NCBI GenBank assembly: GCA_964550125.1
Contig: CAZJWC010000005.1
Location: forward strand, 1 to 64,000
DNA from: CAZJWC01 sp964550125
Lineage (GTDB): Bacteria > Bacillota > Clostridia > Christensenellales > Borkfalkiaceae
Reading direction: 5' to 3'
DNA length: 64,000 bases
Below are positions 27,029 to 35,673 of the stretch, in pieces. The notes under the pieces were generated by a model. It was not told the origin of the DNA. It saw only the letters and a program-made list of their open reading frames with translations, and made no database searches. Made by a program: the position numbers and the translations under genes. Every line of letters begins with the position of its first letter. Positions within the stretch are counted from its first letter, which is position 1.

Positions 27029-27058
27029 AAGATAATATTCTACACTTGTTTACAATCC

Positions 27059-27087
27059 TTGCTATAAAAAGTCAAATGTGCTAAAAT
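27059..27087 (+). promoter_or_regulatory. promoter of the ABC exporter operon
   Basis: TTGCTA (27059-27064), 17-bp spacer, TAAAAT (27082-27087) with extended TGC. It is divergent from the 27000-27028 promoter. Confidence 0.65.
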
Positions 27088-27112
27088 GACAAATTGAAAA
27101 AGAGGTTTTAAA

Positions 27113-28840
27113 ATGAATAGTTTACTATCAAATTTAAAAGGTTATAAAAAAGAGTGTATTCTAGCACCACTTTTTAAAATGCTAGAAGCCGTCCTTGAAT
27201 TGCTTGTTCCTTTAATTGTTGCAGAAATTATTGATAACGGCATTGCAAACAACGATATACCATATATTGTAAAAATGGGACTTGTTTTAGTTGCTTTTGC
27301 AGTAATTGGTATTCTTTTTTCAATAACGGCACAATATTTTTCAGCAAAAGCAGCAGTAGGTTTTGGAACTAAACAAAGGCAAGCCTTTTTTGACCATGTT
27401 CAAAGTCTATCATACTCTCAAATAGACAAACTAGGCAGTTCTACACTTATCAATAGACTAACAAGCGATATGAATCAAGTACAAAATACGGTAAATATGT
27501 TCTTACGTTTATTTTTACGCTCTCCCTTTATCGTTTTTGGTGTTATGATTATGGCTTTTACGATTGATGCAGGCTCTGCACTTATATTTGTTGTAGCAAT
27601 TCCTATACTTGCAATAGCAACCTTTGGTTTAATATTATCTTGCATACCTTTATCAAAAAAAGTACAAGGTAATTTAGATAGAGTTTTAAAAGATACCCGA
27701 CAAAATTTAACCGGTGTAAGAGTTATTCGTGCATTTAATAAAGAAGATGAAGAGATTGAAAATTTCGAAAAAAACAATCTTGAACTCAACAAGATGCAAA
27801 TGCTTGTAGGTAAAATTTCAGCCCTTTTAAATCCTGTAACTTATGTTTTAATCAATGTTGCAACAATGGTCATACTTTGGATTGGTGGCGTGAAAGTTGA
27901 CGGTGGAAACCTTACTCAAGGCGAGGTTGTGGCACTGGTGAACTATATGGCTCAAATTTTGGTGGAACTTATAAAACTCGCAAATATGATTATTTTAATT
28001 ACAAAAGCGATTGCCTGCCAAAAGCGTATTCAAAGTGTTTTTGATATACAAATCGAGGAGGAAATTGAGGGAAATACTTCAAATAAGCAAAATTCACATT
28101 TAATTGAGTTTAAAGATGTTTCCTTTACTTATCAAGACGCAAGTGAAAGCGCCTTGGAGTGTGTAAATTTCTTTGCTGACGAGGGAGAAACCATCGGTAT
28201 AATCGGTGGAACGGGAACGGGAAAAAGTACTTTGGTCAATCTTATTCCACGCTTTTATAAAAATACAAGTGGAGAAATACTAATTAACGGTAACGATATT
28301 TCAAACTTTACTAACGAGCAACTTATCAATAATATTTCTATCGTTCCCCAGAAAGCAAGTTTGTTTAAAGGAACTATTGCAGACAACCTAAGATTTGGAA
28401 AAGAAGATGCCTCCATTAAGGAAATGGACGAAGCTTTAAGAATTTCACAAGCCAAGGAATTTGTTGATAAAAAAGGGTTAAACGCTGAAGTAGAGCAAGG
28501 TGGAACTAACTTTTCAGGTGGTCAAAAGCAAAGGCTTACCATTGCCCGTGCGATAATTAAAAAGCCTAAAATATTAATTCTAGACGATAGTGCTTCTGCA
28601 TTGGATTTTGCAACCGATTTAAAGTTAAGACAGGCAATATCAAATATGGAAAACAAACCTACAACCTTCATAGTTTCTCAAAGGGTATCTTCTATTCAAT
28701 TTGCAGATAAAATATTAGTTTTAGATGACGGAAAGGTTGTTGGTCAAGGAAAACACGAAGAACTACTAAATTCTTGTCCTGTATATCAAGAAATCTATCA
28801 ATCGCAAATAAAAGTAAACGGAGGTGCTTGCAATGGCTAA
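27113..28840 (+). CDS. ABC exporter half-transporter, degenerate-site subunit
   Basis: 575 aa: six membrane helices (about 1-310) fused to an ATPase domain. Walker A GGTGTGKST and signature NFSGGQKQR are intact. The Walker B glutamate is Asp (ILILDDSAS) and the H-loop histidine is Gln (VSQRVS). These changes mark the non-catalytic partner of heterodimeric exporters such as BmrC/D and TM287/288. Ribosome binding site AGAGG. It overlaps its partner by 8 bp. Probable role: drug or lipid export; substrate unknown. Confidence 0.92.
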   Translation: MNSLLSNLKGYKKECILAPLFKMLEAVLELLVPLIVAEIIDNGIANNDIPYIVKMGLVLVAFAVIGILFSITAQYFSAKAAVGFGTKQRQAFFDHVQSLSYSQIDKLGSSTLINRLTSDMNQVQNTVNMFLRLFLRSPFIVFGVMIMAFTIDAGSALIFVVAIPILAIATFGLILSCIPLSKKVQGNLDRVLKDTRQNLTGVRVIRAFNKEDEEIENFEKNNLELNKMQMLVGKISALLNPVTYVLINVATMVILWIGGVKVDGGNLTQGEVVALVNYMAQILVELIKLANMIILITKAIACQKRIQSVFDIQIEEEIEGNTSNKQNSHLIEFKDVSFTYQDASESALECVNFFADEGETIGIIGGTGTGKSTLVNLIPRFYKNTSGEILINGNDISNFTNEQLINNISIVPQKASLFKGTIADNLRFGKEDASIKEMDEALRISQAKEFVDKKGLNAEVEQGGTNFSGGQKQRLTIARAIIKKPKILILDDSASALDFATDLKLRQAISNMENKPTTFIVSQRVSSIQFADKILVLDDGKVVGQGKHEELLNSCPVYQEIYQSQIKVNGGACNG

Positions 28841-30584
28841 AAAAGAAAAAACACCACGTTCTACCTATAAAAAGATTTTTCAGTATATCGGTAAATACAA
28901 AGGTTGGTGCTTTCTCTCAATTTTATCGGCAATAATTACCGTTTTGACAACTTTATACCTTCCCATTTTAACGGGTAACGGAATTGATATAATAATTGGA
29001 GTAAATAATGTCGATTTTCTAAAACTAACAAAAATCCTAATCGAAATGATCATATTCATCGCAGTTACAGCAATTTTTCAATGGATTATGTCCGTATCAA
29101 ATAATAAAATTGCTTATAGAATAACTAGGGACATTAGGACGGACGCTTTCAACAAAATTGAAATTTTACCTCTTAAATATCTAGATTCACATCAAAGTGG
29201 TGAAATTGTAAGCAAGGTCATAAGTGATGTTGAAACCTTTGCAGACGGATTATTGCTTGGTTTTACACAACTTTTTACTGGGATTATGACTATTATCGTA
29301 ACTATAATAATCATGTTTACCAAAAACTTTTTTATCAGCCTTTCAGTAGTATGTTTAACGCCTATCTCCTTAATAGTTGCCTGGCTAATTGCAAAAAACA
29401 CATACAATATGTTTCAACTTCAATCAAAAACTAGAGGGGAACAAACTGCCTTTATCGATGAAATGATAACTAACAAAAAGGTTGTACAGGCTTTTGGTAG
29501 AGAGCAAGAAGTATCTAATAAGTTTAAGGGAATAAATGAAAATCTTGAAAAATGCTCTCTTAAAGCGACTTTTTATTCATCTCTGGTAAATCCTTCAACT
29601 AGATGTATAAACAGCGTAATTTATGCCATTGTAGGCGTTTTAGGAGGAATATTTGCAATTAAAGGAAGTTTAACGGTAGGCGGGTTATCTTCGTTATTAC
29701 TTTATGCGAATAAATACACTAAACCTTTTAATGAGATTTCCGAGGTAATTACTGAATTCCAAAACGCACTTGCTTGTGCAACAAGAGTATTTGAACTTAT
29801 TGATGCTGAATCTCAAATACCTGACAAAGAAGATTGTATAAAAAATCTTTCCACAGACGGAGATATTCAATTCAAAGATGTATATTTTTCATACAGCAAG
29901 GAGCAAAAACTCATACAGGACTTCAATTTAGAAGTTAAATCGGGAGAAAAAATTGCAATCGTTGGTCCAACTGGCTGTGGAAAAACAACCCTTATAAACT
30001 TAATTATGAGGTTCTATGATGTCGATTTAGGAAGTATTTGTGTTGAAGGCACAGATATAAGGGATATAGCAAGAAAAACCTTGAGGGAAAACTATGGTAT
30101 GGTTTTGCAAGAAACCTGGCTTAAAGCAGGAACCATCCGTGAAAATATTATTTTAGGCAATCCTGATGCAACAGACGAAGAAGTACTTAATGCTTGTAAA
30201 CTTGCACACGCACATAACTTTATTAAAAGGCTTGAAAAGGGTTACGACACCTTGATTGATGAAAACGGAGGACAACTCTCTCAAGGTCAAAAGCAACTTT
30301 TATGTATTGCCAGAGTAATGCTTTGCAAACCTCCTATCCTTATCCTTGACGAAGCAACATCCTCTATTGACACAAGGACAGAAACTAAAATTCAAAATGC
30401 CTTTAACGAACTTATGAAAGGTAGGACAAGTTTTATTGTTGCTCATAGACTTTCAACAATTCAAACTGCAGATAAAATCCTCGTTATGAATAACGGCAAC
30501 GTCGTTGAACAGGGAAACCATAATGAACTTATTGCTCAAAACGGTTTTTATACAAAACTATATAATAGTCAGTTTGAAAGATAA
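28833..30584 (+). CDS. ABC exporter half-transporter, catalytic subunit
   Basis: 583 aa with the same six-helix plus ATPase layout. The ATPase motifs are canonical here (Walker A GPTGCGKTT, Walker B ILILDEATS, H-loop VAHRLS), while the signature is LSQGQ instead of LSGGQ. It therefore complements the degenerate partner encoded just upstream. The ATG at 28833 is preferred to GTG 28824 because GGAGG lies 8 bp upstream. A strong terminator follows, so the operon holds only these two genes. Confidence 0.93.
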   Translation: MAKKEKTPRSTYKKIFQYIGKYKGWCFLSILSAIITVLTTLYLPILTGNGIDIIIGVNNVDFLKLTKILIEMIIFIAVTAIFQWIMSVSNNKIAYRITRDIRTDAFNKIEILPLKYLDSHQSGEIVSKVISDVETFADGLLLGFTQLFTGIMTIIVTIIIMFTKNFFISLSVVCLTPISLIVAWLIAKNTYNMFQLQSKTRGEQTAFIDEMITNKKVVQAFGREQEVSNKFKGINENLEKCSLKATFYSSLVNPSTRCINSVIYAIVGVLGGIFAIKGSLTVGGLSSLLLYANKYTKPFNEISEVITEFQNALACATRVFELIDAESQIPDKEDCIKNLSTDGDIQFKDVYFSYSKEQKLIQDFNLEVKSGEKIAIVGPTGCGKTTLINLIMRFYDVDLGSICVEGTDIRDIARKTLRENYGMVLQETWLKAGTIRENIILGNPDATDEEVLNACKLAHAHNFIKRLEKGYDTLIDENGGQLSQGQKQLLCIARVMLCKPPILILDEATSSIDTRTETKIQNAFNELMKGRTSFIVAHRLSTIQTADKILVMNNGNVVEQGNHNELIAQNGFYTKLYNSQFER

Positions 30585-30587
30585 TAA

Positions 30588-30617
30588 AAAAGGAATAGCT
30601 TTTCTGCTATTCCTTTT
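30588..30617. terminator. terminator of the ABC exporter operon
   Basis: Perfect stem AAAAGGAATAGC/GCTATTCCTTTT with a 6-nt loop. Its A- and T-rich flanks suit both the ABC genes (+) and the DUF378 gene (-). Confidence 0.85.
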
Positions 30618-30632
30618 ATTAATTACATATTG

Positions 30633-30854
30633 TTAGATTTCATCTGAAGAAAATGTAATTCTTTTTTGTACACTTGCAGCAATAATCAACCAAATTGATG
30701 CAAGCCCTACAAGAATATAAATCAATCTACTAAATACTGCTGTCATACCACCGAAAATAAAAGCAACTAAATCAAATTGAATTACCCCGATTAGCAACCA
30801 GTTTATACCACCGACTAGTAGAGTGATAAATGCGATAATATTTAAAATTCTCAT
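30633..30854 (-). CDS. DUF378 family membrane protein (YuzA-like)
   Basis: 73 aa with two membrane segments. LLVGGINWLLIG in the first and RLIYILVGLASIW in the second are the family signature of DUF378 (Bacillus YuzA). Function unknown. Ribosome binding site GGAGG 8 bp from ATG. It follows spo0A on the same strand with a 47-bp gap and may be read from the spo0A promoter. Confidence 0.85.
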   Translation of the reverse strand: MRILNIIAFITLLVGGINWLLIGVIQFDLVAFIFGGMTAVFSRLIYILVGLASIWLIIAASVQKRITFSSDEI

Positions 30855-30901
30855 CTATATATCCTCCATTGCTAGTATGTGATTTTATGATAAAATAATA
30901 C

Positions 30902-31681
30902 TTAGGAAGCCATAATTATTTCAAGTAATAATTTATCAGCAATAAGTGCAATAAATTCACTGTTAGTAGGTTTTTCTGCACCAATATATACTCTCACTCC
31001 AAAAATTGCATTTATAGTGTCAACCCTTCCACGATTCCACGCAACCTCAATAGCATGACGAATTGCCCTTTCTACCTTGCTGGCAGTTGTATTGTATTTA
31101 TCGCCTATATTAGGATACAATTCCTTGGTAATATTATTTATTATGGCAGGTGTTTTAACTGCCATTTTTATTGCTTCACGCAAATATGTGTAACCTTTAA
31201 TATGGGCAGGAATACCGATTGAAATAAAAATATTTGTAATTCTTTCATCAAGTGTTTGAGATATTTTTTTCTCTTTAATAATCGCACTATTTTCCGTTTT
31301 AATTTCTGCTTTCTTTTTCATTACATCTTCAATTCTTGCGTGCAAAATATCTAATGAAAAAGGCTTTGCCAAATAATAACACGCTCCTCTTTGAATAGCG
31401 TTGTTTATAATATCTTCGCTAATAAAACAACCCATTGCTATAATTTTTGGCATTTTTTCAAGCGTTTTAATCTTGTCCATTACACCCAAACCATCAATAC
31501 TTTTTAAGACTAATCCGATTAAAATAACGTCAGGAGATGTTTCTTTTATCATTTCGAATCCTTTTTCACCATCGTCTGTTGAAACACATACTTGGATTGT
31601 TGGTATTTCTGTAAAATAAGTTGTAAGTTTTTGTAAAAAGTCAATGTCACCCTCTAATATGGCTACTCTAGTCGTCTGCAT
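30902..31681 (-). CDS. spo0A: Spo0A family sporulation regulator with degenerate receiver domain
   Basis: 259 aa: receiver domain 1 to about 120, linker, and a Spo0A C-terminal DNA-binding domain (about 140-259). The latter is almost textbook, with GIPAHIKGYTYLREAI, NTTASKVERAIRHAIEVAW and KPTNSEFIALIADKL. The receiver aligns gaplessly over its first 65 residues to Bacillus Spo0A as recalled, but the phosphorylation pocket is broken. D10 and D11 become E10 and G11, the phosphoacceptor D56 becomes G56 (VILIGLVL), and the switch Thr/Ser becomes Gly (AMGCF). The lysine of AKPF is kept. Codon GGA for G56 is two changes from any Asp codon. Ribosome binding site GGAGGAG. It has its own promoter and a nearby 0A-box. 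Confidence 0.93.
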   Translation of the reverse strand: MQTTRVAILEGDIDFLQKLTTYFTEIPTIQVCVSTDDGEKGFEMIKETSPDVILIGLVLKSIDGLGVMDKIKTLEKMPKIIAMGCFISEDIINNAIQRGACYYLAKPFSLDILHARIEDVMKKKAEIKTENSAIIKEKKISQTLDERITNIFISIGIPAHIKGYTYLREAIKMAVKTPAIINNITKELYPNIGDKYNTTASKVERAIRHAIEVAWNRGRVDTINAIFGVRVYIGAEKPTNSEFIALIADKLLLEIIMAS

Positions 31682-31713
31682 TACACTCCTCCTGAAATGC
31701 TCTATTTTTTTAA

Positions 31714-31742
31714 ATTATACAACAAAAAACATAAATTGTTAA
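31714..31742 (-). promoter_or_regulatory. promoter of spo0A
   Basis: Reverse strand TTAACA (31737-31742), 17-bp spacer, perfect TATAAT (31714-31719), 33 bp from the start codon. Confidence 0.75.
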
Positions 31743-31782
31743 ATGAATTTTGTACAAAATTATTTCATTTTATACATAATTT

Positions 31783-31789
31783 TGTCGAA
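31783..31789 (+). promoter_or_regulatory. candidate Spo0A box (0A-box)
   Basis: TGTCGAA, an exact match to the 7-bp 0A-box core, in the context TTTTGTCGAAT. It lies 40 bp upstream of the spo0A -35 hexamer, which suggests autoregulation. A 7-mer can occur by chance; another copy lies inside the neighbouring ABC-F gene. Confidence 0.45.
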
Positions 31790-31824
31790 TATTGTATCTT
31801 TTTCAATTTTTCTCATTTTTATCA

Positions 31825-31856
31825 AAAAAAAAGAGAAAATTATTTTCTCTTTTTTT
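31825..31856 (-). terminator. terminator of the ABC-F gene
   Basis: Stem AGAGAAAA/TTTTCTCT with loop TTA, flanked by long A and T runs. It overlaps the ABC-F stop codon. Confidence 0.75.
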
Positions 31857-33435
31857 AGCCGATTTGGTCTAAAAATTCATCATAAGTAATATACTTGTCG
31901 AACGTTTTAGTACCTTCGGGCTCAATATTTATTATTCTATTTGCAACTGTATTCATAAGTTCTTGGTCGTGTGAAGTAAAAATCATACAACCTTTAAAAT
32001 TTTCCATACCTTTATTTAGTGCTGTGATTGATTCCAAATCTAAATGGTTAGTAGGCTCGTCCATAATGATAAAATTGTGTCCTTCAATCATCATTTTAGC
32101 AAGCATACATCTAACTCTTTCTCCACCTGAAATAACCTTAGCCTTCTTTAATGCTTCTTCTCCAGAGAAAAGCATCCTGCCTAGCCAACCTCTTAAATAT
32201 TCTTCAAAAGTTTCAGTTGTCCATTGACTCACCCATTGAACAAGAGTTAAATCACATTTTTCAAAATACTCATTATTATTTTGAGGAAGGTATGAAGTGG
32301 TAATAGTCTTACCAAAGGTAAAAGAGCCACTATCAGCAGTTTCCTTGCCCGACAAAATGTCAAACAACATAGTTATTGAAGTGCTTTTATCACACAAAAC
32401 GCCAACTTTGTCTCCTTTTTGAATAGTAAAGGAAACATCTTTAAAATAGCCTTTTTTAGTTAAATTTTCAACACGCAAAATGTCATTACCGATTTCTCTT
32501 TCAAATTTAAAATCAATAAAGGGATACTTTCTTAACGAAGGCTTAATATCATTAATAGTAAGTCTTTCAAGTTCCTTTTTACGAGAAGTTGCCTGCTTTG
32601 ATTTTGACGCATTAGCAGCAAATCTTGCAATAAACTCTTGCAATTCTTTTGCTCTTTGCTCTGCCTTTTTATTTGCATCTTTTTGTTGACGAGCAAGCAG
32701 TTGACTTGTTTCATACCAAAAATCATAATTTCCTAGGAAAATATTAATTTTACCATAGTCAACATCGCAAATATGCGTACAAACCCTATTTAAAAAGTGT
32801 CTATTGTGCGACACAATAATAATAGTATTTTCAAAATTCATTAAATAATTTTCCAACCAACGAACAGTCTTAATGTCAAGATTGTTAGTAGGCTCATCAA
32901 GTAATAAGATATCAGGATTTCCAAAAAGTGCCTGTGCAAGTAAAACCTTAACTTTTTCCTTAGCGTCAAGGTCTTTCATTAACATATAATGTTCTTCATT
33001 AGGAATACTCAATTCATTAAGTAAAGTTTGTGCTTCGCTTTCAGCTTCCCAACCACCCAGTTCAGCAAATTCACTTTCTAACTCAGAGGCTAAAATACCA
33101 TCTTCTTCAGTGAAATTTTCCTTTGCATATAATGCATCTTTTTGAGTCATAACCTCTACTAAACGCTTATGTCCCATCATTACGGTCATAACAACAGTTT
33201 GTTCATCAAAAGCATTTTGGTTTTGCATTAAAACGGACATTCGTTCGTTTTTATCCATAGTTACATCTCCTTTATTAGGTTCGACCTCACCTGAAAGAAC
33301 CTTTAAAAAGGTAGACTTACCAGCACCGTTTGCACCGATAATTCCGTAACAGTTTCCCTTTGTGAATTTAATATTAACATCTTCAAATAGTTTTTTGCTA
33401 CCATATTGTAGACTAACATTGTTTACTTGTAACAT
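31855..33435 (-). CDS. ABC-F ATPase, YkpA/YbiT type
   Basis: 526 aa soluble protein with two ATPase domains and no membrane segment; ABC-F proteins act on ribosomes in translation or antibiotic protection. The first domain has Walker A GANGAGKST and Walker B ILLLDEPTNNLD. The second has signature ISGGERVR and MDEPTNHLD, but its Walker A is replaced by CDKSTSITML, and the first signature by LDAKEK. Degenerate motifs at these two places are also recalled from YkpA. The ATG at 33435 (GAGG 6 bp upstream) is chosen; longer in-frame starts would run through the promoter -10. Function inferred only from family. Confidence 0.92.
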   Translation of the reverse strand: MLQVNNVSLQYGSKKLFEDVNIKFTKGNCYGIIGANGAGKSTFLKVLSGEVEPNKGDVTMDKNERMSVLMQNQNAFDEQTVVMTVMMGHKRLVEVMTQKDALYAKENFTEEDGILASELESEFAELGGWEAESEAQTLLNELSIPNEEHYMLMKDLDAKEKVKVLLAQALFGNPDILLLDEPTNNLDIKTVRWLENYLMNFENTIIIVSHNRHFLNRVCTHICDVDYGKINIFLGNYDFWYETSQLLARQQKDANKKAEQRAKELQEFIARFAANASKSKQATSRKKELERLTINDIKPSLRKYPFIDFKFEREIGNDILRVENLTKKGYFKDVSFTIQKGDKVGVLCDKSTSITMLFDILSGKETADSGSFTFGKTITTSYLPQNNNEYFEKCDLTLVQWVSQWTTETFEEYLRGWLGRMLFSGEEALKKAKVISGGERVRCMLAKMMIEGHNFIIMDEPTNHLDLESITALNKGMENFKGCMIFTSHDQELMNTVANRIINIEPEGTKTFDKYITYDEFLDQIG

Positions 33436-33465
33436 TACATACCTCAAACTTATATTAACATTTTC

Positions 33466-33474
33466 ATTATAACA
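33466..33474 (-). promoter_or_regulatory. extended -10 promoter of the ABC-F gene
   Basis: Reverse strand TGT followed by perfect TATAAT, 31 bp before the chosen start codon. No recognisable -35. Confidence 0.55.
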
Positions 33475-33534
33475 TAAAAAAAGTATTTTGTATTGTTTTT
33501 TAATATAGAAAATTTTATTTATTCTTTTTTTAAT

Positions 33535-33566
33535 AAAAAAACGACAATAATTATTGTCGTTTTTTG
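33535..33566 (-). terminator. terminator of the VTC cassette
   Basis: Long perfect stem AAAAAACGACAATA paired with its complement through TTATTGTCGTTTTTT. It lies just after the stop at 33575 and closes the long reverse-strand operon that begins at 38028. Confidence 0.85.
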
Positions 33567-33574
33567 TATGCACA

Positions 33575-34252
33575 CTATTTTAAATATTTAGTATTAAATT
33601 CTCCACCTTTAACAACATATTGAGGCTGTAAATTTGGCACATTATTTTCAAGAAATAATCTTTGCAAAAAATTTTGTTTTTTAGGCTTAGTAATTAAATC
33701 GTAATAAAACACGATATCCTTATACTTTTTGCCGTTAGGCATTTCACTTTCATCATCACCTAAAAATTTATTTAAATACCTATCAGCATAATACTCAATT
33801 ATAGCCTTTTGCAACACAACATGATATGTTGAACAGTTTTCAAATCTTTCGCAATTAATCGTATACATACAATCAAGATTACCATTAAATATGATAGAAA
33901 GGTTTTTGCCCGATTTGTCTTGTGCTAGAGTATATTTCGAACTTTCTAAATCTTCATCAAACAAAGCGTCTTCATCATTTAACATTGCATGAAGACAATC
34001 TGCAACATATTTTTTGAATTTTGAGTTAATCATAAGGGTATAAACTATGTTCATAACAAACAAAGCAACTACCAAAACCATAAACACATAAGTTAAAATT
34101 TGCAACGCTTTTGAACTATCGTCAAAAAATACTAAAAACAAGGTTATGATTGCTGTGCCACATAACAACCAAAACAGGATTTTATTTATCAAATCGGATT
34201 TTTTGTTAATAGGGGAGGGAAATTTTTCCCAATCAATATTTTTTTGTTCCAT
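33575..34252 (-). CDS. membrane protein of the VTC/DUF4956 cassette, unknown
   Basis: 225 aa, not recognised. Two adjacent membrane helices (about residues 25-42 and 50-72) are followed by a soluble domain of about 150 residues with two notable cysteine-containing turns (NCERFENCSTYHVV). It starts 8 bp after the DUF4956 stop with ribosome binding site AAGGAG, so it is firmly in the same operon. Given its neighbours it may be an accessory subunit of a polyphosphate-related membrane complex, but this is only inference from position. Confidence 0.7.
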   Translation of the reverse strand: MEQKNIDWEKFPSPINKKSDLINKILFWLLCGTAIITLFLVFFDDSSKALQILTYVFMVLVVALFVMNIVYTLMINSKFKKYVADCLHAMLNDEDALFDEDLESSKYTLAQDKSGKNLSIIFNGNLDCMYTINCERFENCSTYHVVLQKAIIEYYADRYLNKFLGDDESEMPNGKKYKDIVFYYDLITKPKKQNFLQRLFLENNVPNLQPQYVVKGGEFNTKYLK

Positions 34253-34260
34253 AATACTCC

Positions 34261-34950
34261 TTATAAAGAAAGTTCATCTCTCAAAGATGCTCTCGATAGA
34301 ATAACGGTCAAGTTACCGTTTCTAATTCTAATTTCGTCCAAAAACTCTTTTTCCTTGGTTTTATCCTTTAAACAGATACGATACTTCAATTCAATCATAG
34401 TACCAAGGTTTACAGTTTTAATTTTTTCAAGTCTAATCTTCTTTGTATACTTCGCAAACACCTCGTCAAATATAGTTGTATAATCTAAATTTTCAGGTAT
34501 AGTTATTCGTAAATCGTTTGCTTCTCCATCTTCTCTACCAAAAGGAGTTAAGGAAAGCAATAAAAAGCATAGTGTAATTACAACACAAGATATAGCAGCT
34601 AAACCTAAGTAGCCAAGACCACAGGCAATACCTAGTCCCATTACTAAAAATACAACTGCAATTTCTTTTGCCGTTCCGGGTACTGACCTAAAACGAACCA
34701 AAGCAAACGCACCTGCAATAGCAATGCCTGTTCCTATACCTCCAGTTAAAATGTCGTTCATAAGCATTACGACAAGGGTTACAACCATAGGAATAATTGA
34801 AATTGAAACAAACATATTTTTGCTTCTCGTTCCTAAAAAATAGTTAGCGATAGAAACAATTACGCCACAGCCTAGTGCAACACCTAAACACAACAAATAT
34901 GTACCTATACTTAAAGAAGTGCCTGCCTTTAATATTGATTCAAACGTCAT
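34261..34950 (-). CDS. DUF4956 membrane protein
   Basis: 229 aa. Four hydrophobic helices span about residues 15-140, with the family-typical IAGAFALVRFRSVPGTAKEIA stretch. A cytoplasmic C-terminal domain of about 85 residues follows. DUF4956 proteins are regularly encoded beside VTC-domain proteins, as here, where the two overlap by four bases (ATGA). The biochemical role is unknown; a membrane partner for the VTC catalytic domain is the usual suggestion. Confidence 0.85.
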   Translation of the reverse strand: MTFESILKAGTSLSIGTYLLCLGVALGCGVIVSIANYFLGTRSKNMFVSISIIPMVVTLVVMLMNDILTGGIGTGIAIAGAFALVRFRSVPGTAKEIAVVFLVMGLGIACGLGYLGLAAISCVVITLCFLLLSLTPFGREDGEANDLRITIPENLDYTTIFDEVFAKYTKKIRLEKIKTVNLGTMIELKYRICLKDKTKEKEFLDEIRIRNGNLTVILSRASLRDELSL

Positions 34951-35669
34951 TTTTTATCTTCCTCGTTTATAAATTTATCTAAATATGATTGCCCGTACTT
35001 TGAATATGACGCAGGGTAAATTTTTAGGTCGTTCAACAATCTACAAAGCCAAAAAGGCATTATTTGATTTGCTTTAACTTCCATTATGTAATCCCCGTCA
35101 AATTTCGATAGGGTACCGTCAATTTTTTCTCTTAAATCTAATTTATCATATCGACTACGAATATTATCATCAAAAGTAACACGCAAAGTTTTATCTTCCT
35201 TGCAAACAAATTCTCGTCTATCGTAGGCTAAAAAACACTTTGGAACTAAATTAAAATGCTTTTTGATATAATCAATCTCTCTAAAAGATTCGTTATCAAC
35301 AGGCTTAATACCTTTTTCAATATAATCAAGATACTGCCTATATGTTATTTTTATTCTTCTCTTATATACCACGCCTTTATACTTCTTTTTGATTTCAAAA
35401 TATACCATATCATCGTCAGTTACCTGACCATAACTACGCAAACGTAGTTTTTGCTTATAACTTGGCTTCAACAATGATAAGCGAATTTGTTCAAAGGTGT
35501 CATCATCAAAATAGATGTTGCAAATGGTATACTTTCCGTACGCACCTTCCTTCATTTTATCAGTAAAAACTTCCATTATGCTGTCAAATTGCTTTTTGTT
35601 TATAATATATTTTTTTTCAAGCCTTTCAAAAAGTAAAATTGCAGGAGTTTTTTCCTTATTCTCTTTCAT
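34947..35669 (-). CDS. VTC-domain protein (polyphosphate polymerase-like)
   Basis: 240 aa. The tunnel-fold VTC domain is shown by EKKYIINKKQ, ICNIYFDDDTFEQI, KLRLRSYG, YFEIKKKYKGVVYKRR, CFLAYDRREF, RVTFDDNIRSR and the final DYIMEVKAN. These supply the basic and acidic residues that bind phosphate and metal in yeast Vtc4. Family knowledge suggests nucleoside-triphosphate-dependent polyphosphate synthesis, though bacterial members are little studied. No signal peptide. It is coupled to DUF4956 and begins 4 bp after the DHFR gene. Confidence 0.87.
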   Translation of the reverse strand: MKENKEKTPAILLFERLEKKYIINKKQFDSIMEVFTDKMKEGAYGKYTICNIYFDDDTFEQIRLSLLKPSYKQKLRLRSYGQVTDDDMVYFEIKKKYKGVVYKRRIKITYRQYLDYIEKGIKPVDNESFREIDYIKKHFNLVPKCFLAYDRREFVCKEDKTLRVTFDDNIRSRYDKLDLREKIDGTLSKFDGDYIMEVKANQIMPFWLCRLLNDLKIYPASYSKYGQSYLDKFINEEDKK

Positions 35670-35673
35670 AATA

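Noticed and set aside
31896..31902. Second TGTCGAA as a Spo0A box
   Set aside because: It lies within the ABC-F coding sequence near its 3' end, with no promoter next to it.
31855..33573. Longer ABC-F reading frame starting at 33573
   Set aside because: The extra 46 codons cover the -10 and terminator of the neighbour; ATG 33435 has the ribosome binding site.
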